A stretch of 53,164 nucleotides of DNA from Nitrospinaceae bacterium (GTDB lineage: Bacteria; Nitrospinota; Nitrospinia; Nitrospinales; VA-1): the NCBI GenBank assembly GCA_029261695.1, contig JAJDAV010000030.1:1-53164 (forward strand). The letters are read 5' to 3'. The notes under the pieces were generated by a model, which worked only from the letters and a program-made list of their open reading frames with translations, had not been told where the DNA came from and ran no database searches. Below are positions 16,499 through 25,372 of the stretch, one piece after another. The position numbers and the translations under genes were made by a program. Numbering within the stretch: the stretch's first letter is position 1; each line of letters opens with the position of its first letter.

Positions 16499-19426
16499 TT
16501 AATTAAAAACTTGTACCAATTCACTGAACACTGCCTTTTCTTTTTTCAGTTTACTTTCATTCCCTAGAACGCAGACCTTTCCCTCGTCCCGAATTTTTTC
16601 AAAAAGCTCAGAATACTTTTTCAAGTCTTCCAACTGCGTTGACAACAATTCGCGACGGAACTGCAATTTCATCTCATGGGTTCGCCCCGTGAGGTAGTCA
16701 ATCATAGACGATGATCCTTTACGATCCGGTGTTAAAGGGGGGTCCATTTTCCCAACACAGCCAATTATTATTTTCTTTAATTCCTCAGGAGGAATATCCA
16801 ATTGAGCCAGGAAATCTGCAATTTCATCGTAAACACCCAACGTTTCGGAGAGGTTGGGATCACGATACGAAACAAGACCATAATCGCCAGTTAAAAAATT
16901 AAATGAATTGCTGCTACCATAAGCTCCGCCGTGGACTCTAACCTTGTCCCAAAGGTAACCGGTGCGGAGAAGCCCTTTTAGAACCTCAAATTGACCTGAA
17001 TATTTGAAACCCATTTCGTATAAGTTTGCGCCCTTTCCAACATGCTGCACATTGCTGGCTGTTAAAAATCCTTCATTCTTTGAAACCGTCTTAAAGTCCC
17101 ATTCCTCAACTTCCGATTTCGAATCAGACAGCAGGTCGTAAAGACTATTTAAACGCTTTTCTATTTTCGCGTAATCTTTTTCCTCACAGGTTACATTGAA
17201 AAGAATATTTTGTTTTGTGAATATTCGTTCAGCAACTTTTTGAAATTGGCGTGCTACAGTCTGCGGATCTTCTTCCACCTGCTTCAAGAGTCCTTCCAAA
17301 AATCTGTAATACGTTATCCCGTCTGTTAATTCATCAAACTTTCCCACACGGGAATGATACGATTGCAATCGTGACTGCACATAGTGATTACCACTGGGAA
17401 CTATTGAATCTTCCATATCTGCTTTTGCACTTCTAATGATTTCCACCAATCGCTTGCTATTTTCAAAGCTGTACTCCGAAAACAACTCATTGAAGAGCTC
17501 GAACAAGTCGCCTACTTTCTCCGTCAGCGCCTTTCCATTAAAAAACACATAAGAAATGATGGATTGTCTGTCTTGAACCGTTGCCGAGGAATAATGAGAG
17601 CAACGAATTCCCCCTGTATTTATCCCAATTTTTTTAGAAATTTCAGTATAGGAGTTTCGTTTCGTTCCCATTCCCAAAACAAGGGATCCCATAAGTGGTA
17701 CGTACTGGAGCATTTCTTGCGGGACGGTGTGAATATTAAAACCGATCTGAGTGTAGGCAATGTGATTTGTAAATAAATCGTGAAACAGAATTGTCTTACC
17801 GTTTGAGCCTTTTTTCTCCAGCGGATACTTTTCTATGCTGTCAGGAACATCTTTAATTTCCAGGGAAGGAAGAGCCGCCAAAGCTTCCGGGCTATCTCCT
17901 TTCAATTGGTTCTCCTGTAGTCTGGCTGTTTCTTCTATTAATGCTTTTATTTCTTCTGCACTTAGCTCATTTTTAACTTCTTTCAGTTTCTTTCTTTCAC
18001 GCGCCTCAATTTTCTTTCCTAACCCAGCGTGGGGTGTAGCTACAAGAATACTCTTATGATTATTCTCTATAAGATATCGACTGATCAAATCTTCAAAGTA
18101 TCCTTGGCTGGATTTTTTCTTGATCTTGCTCATCACTTTTTCAAATTTTAAATGAGAAAACGGATCTTTACCGTACAGCCATGAGCCCAAAGCCTGAATA
18201 TTGTAAACAATGCCTTTTGCAAATCCTCCAAAGTTTGCTTCACGCAAACGAAAATCCACCGAGTTAACCGCAGACCGGACCATATCTTCCTCTATTCCGT
18301 TTTTTACCAAATCTTTTAGAGTAGAGTTTATGATTCCCAATATTTTTTCTTCGTGATCAGCTTCGGTTCCCTTCAGTCCAACGGCAAAAATTGTATCCGC
18401 CCGATTATCATCAAAGCCACCGCCAATAATTTCACTGCCCAGTTGCGAATCAATCAGCGCCTTACGTAAAGGAGATGCAGAAGTCCCCAACAGGAGATGG
18501 CTCAAGATACTGAATCCAAGACAATGCTCGTAGTTCGTTGCCTTATCCAACTTGATCCCCTGCAATACGTACGTCTTTTTTTCTAAAGATTCCTGGCTGG
18601 ATACTGGATAACTAAAGCTTTTCCTTTTTGGTTTTCTAAAAGATCGTTGGTGTTGAATAGAAGTATTAACCTCAATCCGATCAAAATCTTTCAAGTATTT
18701 CTCATTCAGGAACTGGAGATATTCATTTGTATCACCATCTCCATATAGGAAAAGCCTGCTATTGGAGGGGTGATAATGTCTTTCATGAAATCCCTTAAAA
18801 TCTTCATAGGTTAGATCGGGAATACTCTTGGGATCGCCTCCCGACTCATATCCATAAGTCGTTGAAGGAAACAATGAATGCGCCAACTGCCGGTCTACCC
18901 AGCTTTCAGGGTCGGAAAATACGCCTTTCATTTCATTAAAGACAACACCCTTATATACAATTTTATCCTCTGGCTTTGTCAGTTCGTAATGCCAACCCTC
19001 CTGTTTGAAAGTATCTTCAGAAATAATCGGATAGAATACGGCATCCATATACACGTTCATTAGATTGAAAAAATCTTTCCGATTTCTGCTTGCGACAGGA
19101 TACATGGTCTTATCAGGGAACGTCATCGCATTCAAAAATGTCTGCAAACTTCCTTTCATCAATTCAACAAAAGGTTCTTTAACGGGAAAGTTTTTCGACC
19201 CACAAAGAACACTGTGTTCAAGAATATGAGCCACGCCCGCATCATTTGTTGGAGGGGTTCTGAAAGTCGCGCTAAAAACTTTATTATCATCTTCATTTTC
19301 CAGCACCATTAATTCGGCACCGGTTCGTTCATGCTCAAATAAAAGGCAGAGGGATTTCAACTCTGCGATCTCTTCCTTCTTAGTTAGCTTAAAACCGTTA
19401 TAACTTTTATTTATTTCAAAACCCAT
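16499..19426 (-). CDS. PreP-type M16C zinc metalloprotease
   Basis: This 975-residue protein has the inverted zinc motif HILEH (residues 67-71) typical of insulinase/M16 peptidases. It continues LCGSKNFPVKEPF and FLNAMTFPDKTMYPVASRN, as in the presequence protease PreP. The full-length M16C architecture is two enclosing halves joined by a helical hairpin (here about 440-520, rich in Lys/Glu). PreP degrades short unstructured peptides inside the cell. There is no signal peptide. AGGAG lies at good distance before the ATG. It is the largest gene of the window and is complete. Confidence 0.93.
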   Translation of the reverse strand: MGFEINKSYNGFKLTKKEEIAELKSLCLLFEHERTGAELMVLENEDDNKVFSATFRTPPTNDAGVAHILEHSVLCGSKNFPVKEPFVELMKGSLQTFLNAMTFPDKTMYPVASRNRKDFFNLMNVYMDAVFYPIISEDTFKQEGWHYELTKPEDKIVYKGVVFNEMKGVFSDPESWVDRQLAHSLFPSTTYGYESGGDPKSIPDLTYEDFKGFHERHYHPSNSRLFLYGDGDTNEYLQFLNEKYLKDFDRIEVNTSIQHQRSFRKPKRKSFSYPVSSQESLEKKTYVLQGIKLDKATNYEHCLGFSILSHLLLGTSASPLRKALIDSQLGSEIIGGGFDDNRADTIFAVGLKGTEADHEEKILGIINSTLKDLVKNGIEEDMVRSAVNSVDFRLREANFGGFAKGIVYNIQALGSWLYGKDPFSHLKFEKVMSKIKKKSSQGYFEDLISRYLIENNHKSILVATPHAGLGKKIEARERKKLKEVKNELSAEEIKALIEETARLQENQLKGDSPEALAALPSLEIKDVPDSIEKYPLEKKGSNGKTILFHDLFTNHIAYTQIGFNIHTVPQEMLQYVPLMGSLVLGMGTKRNSYTEISKKIGINTGGIRCSHYSSATVQDRQSIISYVFFNGKALTEKVGDLFELFNELFSEYSFENSKRLVEIIRSAKADMEDSIVPSGNHYVQSRLQSYHSRVGKFDELTDGITYYRFLEGLLKQVEEDPQTVARQFQKVAERIFTKQNILFNVTCEEKDYAKIEKRLNSLYDLLSDSKSEVEEWDFKTVSKNEGFLTASNVQHVGKGANLYEMGFKYSGQFEVLKGLLRTGYLWDKVRVHGGAYGSSNSFNFLTGDYGLVSYRDPNLSETLGVYDEIADFLAQLDIPPEELKKIIIGCVGKMDPPLTPDRKGSSSMIDYLTGRTHEMKLQFRRELLSTQLEDLKKYSELFEKIRDEGKVCVLGNESKLKKEKAVFSELVQVFN

Positions 19427-19532
19427 AAATTGGATTCTCCTGTCTTAAAATTTTTGGCACAAAATTCTGCTAAAATAAATATGCTTTGTGTTTTAGATGC
19501 TGTTGATCTTGGAACGATCCAACAAAGTATTA

Positions 19533-20300
19533 TTACCTGGCTTTTATATCCAGGCCAATAGGACAATGGTCAGAACCCATGACTTTTGGGGTAATAAATG
19601 AGTCTTTGACTTTTTTCATCAAGCCTTCTGTCACAAAAAAATAGTCAATACGCCAACCTACATTCTTAGCGCGAACATTAAAACGGTAACTCCACCAGGT
19701 ATATTGTTCAGGCTCCTGATTAAAGGCGCGAAAACTATCTACATACCCATGCGAAATAAATTTATCTACCCATTCTCTTTCTTCAGGTAAGAACCCAGAG
19801 TTTTTTTGATTTGCTTTAGGATTTTTTAAATCGATCGGTTTATGAGCGGTATTAACATCCCCTGTTATAACCAGTTCTTTTCCATTTTTGCGCAGCTCCT
19901 CGCAATGGGCAAGGAAAGCATCATAAAACTCCATCTTATACTGCAATCTCTCAGCTCCACTTGTTCCATTGGGAAAGTAAACATTCAATAAATCAAAATC
20001 TTTAAACTCAACCCTAATTACCCGTCCCTCACAATCAAATCGTTCAATCCCCATCCCCAGATGAACAGGACCGGGTTTCTTTTTAGTAAATATGGCCACT
20101 CCGCTATAACCTTTTCGTTCGGCAGAATTCCAGGCTGCATGATAACCTTTTGGGTTTCGTATACTCTCATCCAGATCCTCTGTCCGGGCTTTAATCTCCT
20201 GCAAACATACTACATCCGGTGATTCAGCTTCCAACCAATCAAAAAAACCTTTCTTAACGACAGCGCGCAAGCCATTAACATTCCAACTGAAAATTCGCAT
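19533..20300 (-). CDS. xth: Exodeoxyribonuclease III (AP endonuclease)
   Basis: This 255-residue enzyme incises DNA at abasic sites and removes 3' nucleotides in base-excision repair. It shows MRIFSWNVNGLRAV at the start, VVCLQEIKA (metal-binding Glu), VYFPNG, VITGDVNTAHKPID, WWSYRFNVRAKNVGWRIDYF and the end GSDHCPIGLDI with the catalytic His. The start is the Met that matches family N termini; a reading frame open to 20372 would add 24 residues with no support. No clear ribosome binding site is seen. It stands alone on the minus strand. Confidence 0.95.
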   Translation of the reverse strand: MRIFSWNVNGLRAVVKKGFFDWLEAESPDVVCLQEIKARTEDLDESIRNPKGYHAAWNSAERKGYSGVAIFTKKKPGPVHLGMGIERFDCEGRVIRVEFKDFDLLNVYFPNGTSGAERLQYKMEFYDAFLAHCEELRKNGKELVITGDVNTAHKPIDLKNPKANQKNSGFLPEEREWVDKFISHGYVDSFRAFNQEPEQYTWWSYRFNVRAKNVGWRIDYFFVTEGLMKKVKDSFITPKVMGSDHCPIGLDIKAR

Positions 20301-20425
20301 TAAATTTAATACTTTTAAAAGGGGTTCACAAGAAAGTAGCTCTGAAACAATTACATATATTCCGAGCTTCAAAGGGGATTAGTATAATCAATATTGAAAA
20401 AATTAAACCTCAATTTTTCCATGAA

Positions 20426-20731
20426 TCATTTCCAGCTACCCAAGTAAAATGCCGCGAGGTAGGCTAAAAACCCAAGCCATAAGTTTCTTCCCAAGGATTG
20501 ATAATGCATGAAAGAATGCAAATCCTCTTCTTTTTCGTCAAATAAAAACCAATATTCCACAACAAACCAAACCGGGGGCCCCATTGCCCACCCCCCAAAT
20601 ATCACATATCGAGGACAACCGGTTAGATGAGAATGGTATGTATAACCAAGACCTACCAGCACTAACAAAGGACCTAGGATTTTCCGAATTTTCTTTTTAT
20701 TCCATATATTTTTATTGGGTTCAGAATCCAT
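20426..20731 (-). CDS. Small membrane protein, unknown
   Basis: This 101-residue protein has hydrophobic segments near residues 18-35 (ILGPLLVLVGLGYTY), 43-64 (VIFGGWAMGPPVWFVVEYWF) and 83-99 (LWLGFLAYLAAFYLGSW), suggesting two or three membrane spans. The N terminus is strongly basic (NKKKIRK). No family was recognised and its neighbours give no clue. It is an unrecognised but plausible gene because the hydrophobic pattern and length look protein-like. Confidence 0.6.
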   Translation of the reverse strand: MDSEPNKNIWNKKKIRKILGPLLVLVGLGYTYHSHLTGCPRYVIFGGWAMGPPVWFVVEYWFLFDEKEEDLHSFMHYQSLGRNLWLGFLAYLAAFYLGSWK

Positions 20732-21047
20732 TTTAATTCTCGATTTAAATAGAGATTTTAAGTTACAGATTATAATAACAGCCTATTAATACAAAAAATA
20801 GGTGAAGTCGATTGGTGTGTTTTTCAAATTAAATAGGATTATATCCATGCGGTAAACACTAAATTACGCACCCGAAAATTCAACCTAAAATACAAAATAA
20901 CAATTACTTACTAGCAACTCTGGATTTTAATTTTAAGCCGTGGTTTTTGATTTAAAAATAAGGTATCCTTTAATTTACGCATGTAATTTAGACTTAGGAC
21001 CCAAAAAAAAATATATACAAAACAGTTATCTTAGGGAGGATAAATGT
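20732..21047. other. 316-base AT-rich divergent intergenic region
   Basis: This separates the small minus-strand membrane protein from the Cys-rich exported protein. It is AT-rich with several -10-like hexamers but no clear -35/-10 pair, hairpin or RNA gene. GGGAGG at 21034-21039 is the ribosome binding site of the next gene. A reading frame open from 20940 lacks coding character before 21048. Confidence 0.5.
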
Positions 21048-21506
21048 ATGTGGCAATATAGACTAGCGGGTTTGAAAGCTATAACAATGTTTGCATTTTT
21101 TATATTTGCACCGGCTACCATGGCCGCAGAAGTGCCAGACCCCACTAAATGTGATGCTGATGGAGTTAGTGTTCGTAAAGGCCGTCCTGGAGTTGCCCCG
21201 GTTGAAGTGAGAGATGGTGTAGGGCCCACCAAGGAACTAATCCGCGACGGGATTTACTCGGCCGCCGCTAAATCATCTGGAAAAGTATCGAAAGAGGATA
21301 AGCGACATTTATGCCTTGCATTGTCTCCCATCAAAAATCCTGAGTCCCGGTACGCCCATAAGGATCACAGCAATTATTATTGCACACTGATCCTAAACCG
21401 AGACAGCCAGACTTATTGCTATGCAGTTGTTACTGGTGATCCTAAAAAGTGCAACAATATTGTAAGTGCAGAGCTTGAAAAAGAATGTCTTGAAAAAGCT
21501 AAATAA
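21048..21506 (+). CDS. Small Cys-rich exported protein, unknown
   Basis: This 152-residue protein begins with a Sec signal (MWQYRLAGLKAITMFAFFIF, then a likely cleavage near APATMAAE). The mature part has six cysteines (in TKC, HLC, YYC, TYC, KKC and KEC contexts), which could form three disulfides in the periplasm. The start is fixed by GGGAGG eight bases before this ATG; an ATG four bases upstream is out of frame. No family was recognised. A terminator follows at 21532-21565. Confidence 0.75.
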   Translation: MWQYRLAGLKAITMFAFFIFAPATMAAEVPDPTKCDADGVSVRKGRPGVAPVEVRDGVGPTKELIRDGIYSAAAKSSGKVSKEDKRHLCLALSPIKNPESRYAHKDHSNYYCTLILNRDSQTYCYAVVTGDPKKCNNIVSAELEKECLEKAK

Positions 21507-21531
21507 ATTTACACTTCTATTTTAATCTTTG

Positions 21532-21565
21532 AAAAAGGGGGGTCCGAAAGGGCCGCCCTTTTTTT
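21532..21565 (+). terminator. Intrinsic terminator immediately before an ABC ATPase gene
   Basis: GGGGGGTCC (21537-21545), a GAAA loop and GGGCCGCCC (21550-21558) form a 9-bp stem with one mismatch and one wobble. Seven T residues follow. It ends the exported-protein gene. The next start codon is only nine bases beyond the T-run. Confidence 0.85.
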
Positions 21566-21574
21566 CTACCTCAA

Positions 21575-22561
21575 ATGAGCCAGATCGAACTGGATGTCCG
21601 AAATTTAAACGTTTCCTTTTCCACTCCTCATGGAAATTTTTCGGCAGTAAATGGAATAAACTTCCAACTTCACAGTGGCGAAACCTTGGCATTAGTTGGT
21701 GAATCCGGTTGCGGTAAAACAGTAACTGCACTTTCTATTCTAAGACTTCTTCCTGAAGCGTCAGCAAAGTTTATCAGTGGAAAAATTATCTATTCAGGCC
21801 GAGACCTTCTAGGTCTAAGTTCCCAACAAATGAGAAAGGTCAGAGGAAAAGAAATTTCCATGATCTTTCAAGACCCCATGACTTGCCTCAACCCTGTTTT
21901 GACACTTGGCGAACAACTTTCGGAAACTCTTTTACAGCATAACAATTTAAATAAAAAAGAAGCACTTTCAAAATCCGCGCAGTTATTAGGAAGAGTAGAA
22001 CTTTCCTCACCTGAAGAAAAATTAAAGCAATACCCTCATCAATTAAGTGGCGGGATGAGGCAACGCGTTATGATTGCTATGGCATTGGCATGCGAGCCAA
22101 AAATTTTAATCGCCGATGAACCCACGACAGCATTAGATGTTCTCATTCAGGCCCAGATACTCGAACTTCTTGAAAACCTAAAAAAGGAAACAGGAATGGC
22201 CATGCTGCTAATAACCCATGACCTTGGGGTGGTTGCAGAAATTGCAGAACGGGTCATGGTTATGTACGCAGGAGATGAAGTCGAGACTGGCCCAACTCAG
22301 AGTTTATTAAAAAACCCGAACCATCCCTACACAAAAGGATTGATCGCCTCCCGACCGCAACCCGGGCTGAATATAAAAAAAGATTTACGATTGCCTGAGA
22401 TAACAGGGAACGTGCCTAGCCCTAATCAGCGGCCCAGCGGTTGTCCTTTTCACCCACGCTGCAATTGGGTCATGGATCAATGCAAAACACAAAAACCCAT
22501 TTCAAAAAAATCCAATCACGACCACCAGTATAGCTGCCATCTTGAACCGGGGTCACTATAA
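21575..22561 (+). CDS. Oligopeptide/dipeptide ABC transporter ATP-binding protein (DppD/OppD type)
   Basis: This 328-residue ATPase powers peptide-type ABC import at the inner membrane. It has Walker A GESGCGKT, Q-loop MIFQDPMTCLNPV, signature LSGGMRQRV, Walker B ILIADEPTTALD and the switch His in ITHDLG. The C-terminal oligopeptide extension NQRPSGCPFHPRCNWVMDQC has the cysteines that ligate an iron-sulfur cluster in DppD-like proteins. The partner ATPase follows with a one-base overlap. No permease or binding-protein gene is present in the window. No ribosome binding site is visible, because a terminator ends nine bases upstream. Confidence 0.92.
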   Translation: MSQIELDVRNLNVSFSTPHGNFSAVNGINFQLHSGETLALVGESGCGKTVTALSILRLLPEASAKFISGKIIYSGRDLLGLSSQQMRKVRGKEISMIFQDPMTCLNPVLTLGEQLSETLLQHNNLNKKEALSKSAQLLGRVELSSPEEKLKQYPHQLSGGMRQRVMIAMALACEPKILIADEPTTALDVLIQAQILELLENLKKETGMAMLLITHDLGVVAEIAERVMVMYAGDEVETGPTQSLLKNPNHPYTKGLIASRPQPGLNIKKDLRLPEITGNVPSPNQRPSGCPFHPRCNWVMDQCKTQKPISKKSNHDHQYSCHLEPGSL

Positions 22562-23526
22562 TGACCGATAATTCGTTTCTTGAAGTCAGAGATCTGAAAA
22601 AATATTTCCCTCCCCGAGAATCATTTTTTGGTAATACCGCGGGTTCTGTTCGAGCTGTCGATGGCATCTCCTTTGAGCTTGAAGAAGGAGAAACGCTCGG
22701 AATTGTTGGTGAAAGCGGAAGTGGGAAATCTACAGCCGCACGCACCCTACTTCAATTAGAACCTCCTACATCCGGCACCGTCCATTTCAAGGGACACAAC
22801 CTTACCGCCCTCTCAGAAGAGAAGCTACGCAGTTTGAGAAAAGAAATGCAGATGATTTTTCAAGATCCCTTTTCATCCATTAACCCAAGAAGACGAATTG
22901 GAGACGTTTTACGCGAGCCTTTTGCTATTCATAATCTTAAAGAAAATGTCGCGGAGTCTATAAAAGAACTACTCAATCAGGTGGGGCTCTCATCTGACCA
23001 TGCCCATCGGTATCCACATGAGTTGAGCGGGGGGCAATTGCAGCGCGTTGGAATTGCCCGAGCCATCGCATTAAATCCAAGTCTTGTGATTGCGGATGAA
23101 CCCGTCTCAGCTTTAGATGTTTCGGTACAGGCTCAAGTCGTTAACCTCATGATGGATTTGAAGGAGAAACTGAAGATATCCTATATATTCATTTCTCACG
23201 ACATGAGTATCGTAGAATATTTTTGTGACAGAGTCGCAGTTATGTATTTAGGGAAAATAGTTGAGATTTCTACTAGCGAAGAAATTTATAGAACACCCGG
23301 CCATCCTTACACCGAGGCCCTTCTCAATGCCGTTCCTGGGCTGGAACCAGAACAAAAAAAACAAAAAATAAAAATACGTGGAGATATCCCAGATCCTTCA
23401 AATCCACCTCAAGGATGCTCGTTTCACACACGTTGCCCTCTAAAAGAAAAGCGATGCGAAGAAATGGAACCCATACTTAAAGAGGTGTCACCAGGGCATC
23501 ATGTTGCATGTTTTTTAAAAGAATAG
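22561..23526 (+). CDS. Oligopeptide/dipeptide ABC transporter ATP-binding protein (DppF/OppF type)
   Basis: This 321-residue ATPase is the second of the pair. It has Walker A GESGSGKST, MIFQDPFSSINPR, signature LSGGQLQRVGIARAI, Walker B LVIADEPVSALD and ISHDMS. The C-terminal extension PSNPPQGCSFHTRCPLKEKRC is the Cys-rich region of the family. The TAATG junction with the upstream ATPase suggests coupling. Peptide transporters use such D/F heterodimers with two permeases and a binding protein, which must be encoded elsewhere if this system works. Confidence 0.92.
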   Translation: MTDNSFLEVRDLKKYFPPRESFFGNTAGSVRAVDGISFELEEGETLGIVGESGSGKSTAARTLLQLEPPTSGTVHFKGHNLTALSEEKLRSLRKEMQMIFQDPFSSINPRRRIGDVLREPFAIHNLKENVAESIKELLNQVGLSSDHAHRYPHELSGGQLQRVGIARAIALNPSLVIADEPVSALDVSVQAQVVNLMMDLKEKLKISYIFISHDMSIVEYFCDRVAVMYLGKIVEISTSEEIYRTPGHPYTEALLNAVPGLEPEQKKQKIKIRGDIPDPSNPPQGCSFHTRCPLKEKRCEEMEPILKEVSPGHHVACFLKE

Positions 23527-23536
23527 CAGTAGAAAG

Positions 23537-23944
23537 CTAACCCTCATCACTTCCTGGTTCGGAAGGAACAGAAGAAGCATGGTGCATGATCATTTTCCAG
23601 GTTCCTTCATCCTGCCTAAACAAATTTGTTGAAAAAACTTTTGACGCTAAAACACCATGAGTAGCTATTGTATAGAGTTTTTCAATGCAAGATATCCAAG
23701 CCAGTTCTTCTGAAGAAACCACCTTAACATCTGAAATCTGGATATCCATATTCCCTGAATTCTTGAATATCCCCTGCCAACTTTCTATTATTGGCTCGAA
23801 TCCATTTAAAGGATTCCAACCGGGGTGGACACATGTCACACTTTCATGTGAACTCCATATTTCCTTCATGGCAACCAGATCACGAGCATTGAAGGCTTTA
23901 TAAAAACTTTCATTGGCCGTCATTGCCAACTCTTCATTTTTCAT
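23537..23944 (-). CDS. NTF2-like (SnoaL/DUF4440-type) small protein
   Basis: This 135-residue protein has the cone-shaped NTF2-like fold pattern. A start helix (ESFYKAFNARDLVAMKEIWS) precedes CVHPGWNPLNGFEPIIESW, then strands ending in LFRQDEGTWKMIMHHAS. Proteins of this kind bind small molecules or act in stress responses; the ligand is unknown. It lies 32 bases downstream of the tlpA-like gene on the same strand, so it may be the last gene of the ccm operon. No catalytic residues are identified. Confidence 0.8.
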   Translation of the reverse strand: MKNEELAMTANESFYKAFNARDLVAMKEIWSSHESVTCVHPGWNPLNGFEPIIESWQGIFKNSGNMDIQISDVKVVSSEELAWISCIEKLYTIATHGVLASKVFSTNLFRQDEGTWKMIMHHASSVPSEPGSDEG

Positions 23945-23976
23945 CGAATACTTTCTTTAAAAGAAGGGATAACTTT

Positions 23977-24552
23977 TCACCCCTTAATCAATATGTCCAA
24001 CGCCGAAAAAGTTTCTTTGGATGCCCAGTTTTTCGCACCATCAACTCGCGCAGCAACTCTTCCCTGTTTATCTATCACATAAGTAAAAGGTATGGTGAAA
24101 GAGGGATAAAGTTTTTCAGCGATCCCCTTTGAATCTAAAAGAACCGGGAAGGTCAGATTGTGCGTATCGACAAATTTTTGTACCTTCGAAGTATTACCTT
24201 TGTCCAGACTTACTGCAAGCACCGTTAACCCTTGTGACCGATACCTGCGATAAAGCGTTTCAAAAGAAGGCATCTCCTCAAGGCAAGGAGCGCACCAAGT
24301 AGCCCAGAAGTTTAAAATAACAACTTTATCTTTATGGTCATTCAGGCCTTCCAGGTTTCCATGCAAATTTCTCAAGGTGAAATCCGGAGCTTGGGCACCT
24401 ACTACAGGGCTTCCTGTCTTTTCATTTTGAGAAGCAACAGGGTTTTGAAATCGATAAAATAATACTATTGCCGCGACAACGAGCAACAAATAAAGCAACC
24501 CATTGTTTCTAAGATGAGAAGAGTTTTTCTCTTTTAAGACGGTCGATTTCAT
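23977..24552 (-). CDS. TlpA/ResA/CcmG-like membrane-anchored thioredoxin
   Basis: This 191-residue protein has one membrane anchor (about residues 18-34) and a periplasmic thioredoxin domain. The active site is WCAPC with C87 and C90, followed by AVSLDKGNTSKVQKFV and the cis-Pro region FTIPFTYVID. In cytochrome c maturation such proteins keep apocytochrome haem-binding cysteines reduced. It is the last of the ccm genes and overlaps the end of ccmC by 44 bases; a shorter start inside is possible but none has a clear ribosome binding site. Confidence 0.9.
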   Translation of the reverse strand: MKSTVLKEKNSSHLRNNGLLYLLLVVAAIVLFYRFQNPVASQNEKTGSPVVGAQAPDFTLRNLHGNLEGLNDHKDKVVILNFWATWCAPCLEEMPSFETLYRRYRSQGLTVLAVSLDKGNTSKVQKFVDTHNLTFPVLLDSKGIAEKLYPSFTIPFTYVIDKQGRVAARVDGAKNWASKETFSALDILIKG

Positions 24553-25225
24553 CCTTCAATTTTTCCTGTCGAATGCGTTGCCCCATGAGTAAAAAATACA
24601 GCAACGTGAATGCACCAAGAGATACTCCCAGAGTCGCAAGCATACTGGGGTCCATCCCTTTTCCAAAACCTTCCGACGAAATAACTTTTGGTTGAGGGTG
24701 AAAAGTCCGCCACCATAAAACTGAGAAATGGATGAAAGGTATATTTAAAAAACCGACGATCCCCAATACGGCTGCATAGCGGGCGCGCATAGAGCCGGCG
24801 TCTGTTTGAGCACGCAACATCAAATAAGCCACATATATCAGCCACAAAATTAACGTTGAAGTCAAACGCGCATCCCAAACCCACCAGGTTCCCCAAATCG
24901 GCTTAGCCCAGATGGGACCCGTAATCAAAACCAGTGAGCAGAAAATCACTCCTATTTCGGCGGAAGCATTCGCATAAATATCCCACTCTCTTTCCTTTTT
25001 CCATAAAAATAGAATTGAAGAAACAAATACGATAAAGAACGCAAAGAAAGAAAGCCATGCCGAAGGAATGTGGAAATACATAATTCTCTGGATAGGTCCT
25101 TCAGTTTTTTCTGTGGGAACAAAAAGGAATATGGCAGCCATAGCTGCAAAAAAAGTGATTCCTGTCAACCAAACCAGAATCGAACTTTCTCCCCCAGAAT
25201 CTTCGTTTATTTCCTGATCCATCAT
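24509..25225 (-). CDS. ccmC: Haem handling protein CcmC
   Basis: CcmC (238 residues) attaches haem to CcmE in the inner membrane. It has six predicted spans, the tryptophan-rich WWD motif WGTWWVWDARLTSTLILW at residues 111-128, and the flanking His at YFHIPSAW (His52) and FIHFSVLWW that hold haem. The start overlaps the end of ccmD (ATGATG shared with TGA). Position and motifs are typical of system I. Confidence 0.95.
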   Translation of the reverse strand: MMDQEINEDSGGESSILVWLTGITFFAAMAAIFLFVPTEKTEGPIQRIMYFHIPSAWLSFFAFFIVFVSSILFLWKKEREWDIYANASAEIGVIFCSLVLITGPIWAKPIWGTWWVWDARLTSTLILWLIYVAYLMLRAQTDAGSMRARYAAVLGIVGFLNIPFIHFSVLWWRTFHPQPKVISSEGFGKGMDPSMLATLGVSLGAFTLLYFLLMGQRIRQEKLKDEIDRLKREKLFSS

Positions 25226-25368
25226 CGAGATTCCTTACCTATTGCTTCTTTTAATAATGCCAAGTCTTTTTCAAGCTCTCGATTACGTTGTTTAAGAGTA
25301 TAAACATAATAAATGATACCCCCCCAAACAAATGCGTTTGCAGCAAACAAGAAACCAAAATTATCCAT
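25222..25368 (-). CDS. ccmD: Small cytochrome c maturation protein CcmD
   Basis: This 48-residue peptide starts MDNFGFLFAANAFVWGGIIY, one membrane span, followed by a charged tail (LKQRNRELEKDLALLKEA). That is the CcmD layout: CcmD is a small membrane protein that releases holo-CcmE from CcmC. The start has AGGAG seven bases upstream, and the gene begins four bases after ccmB ends and overlaps ccmC. Identification rests on size, topology and position between ccmB and ccmC. Confidence 0.88.
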   Translation of the reverse strand: MDNFGFLFAANAFVWGGIIYYVYTLKQRNRELEKDLALLKEAIGKESR

Positions 25369-25372
25369 CTAA

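Noticed and set aside
20940-21047. An upstream extension of the small exported protein
   Set aside because: The extension would remove the signal peptide from the N terminus, and GGGAGG is placed exactly for the ATG at 21048.
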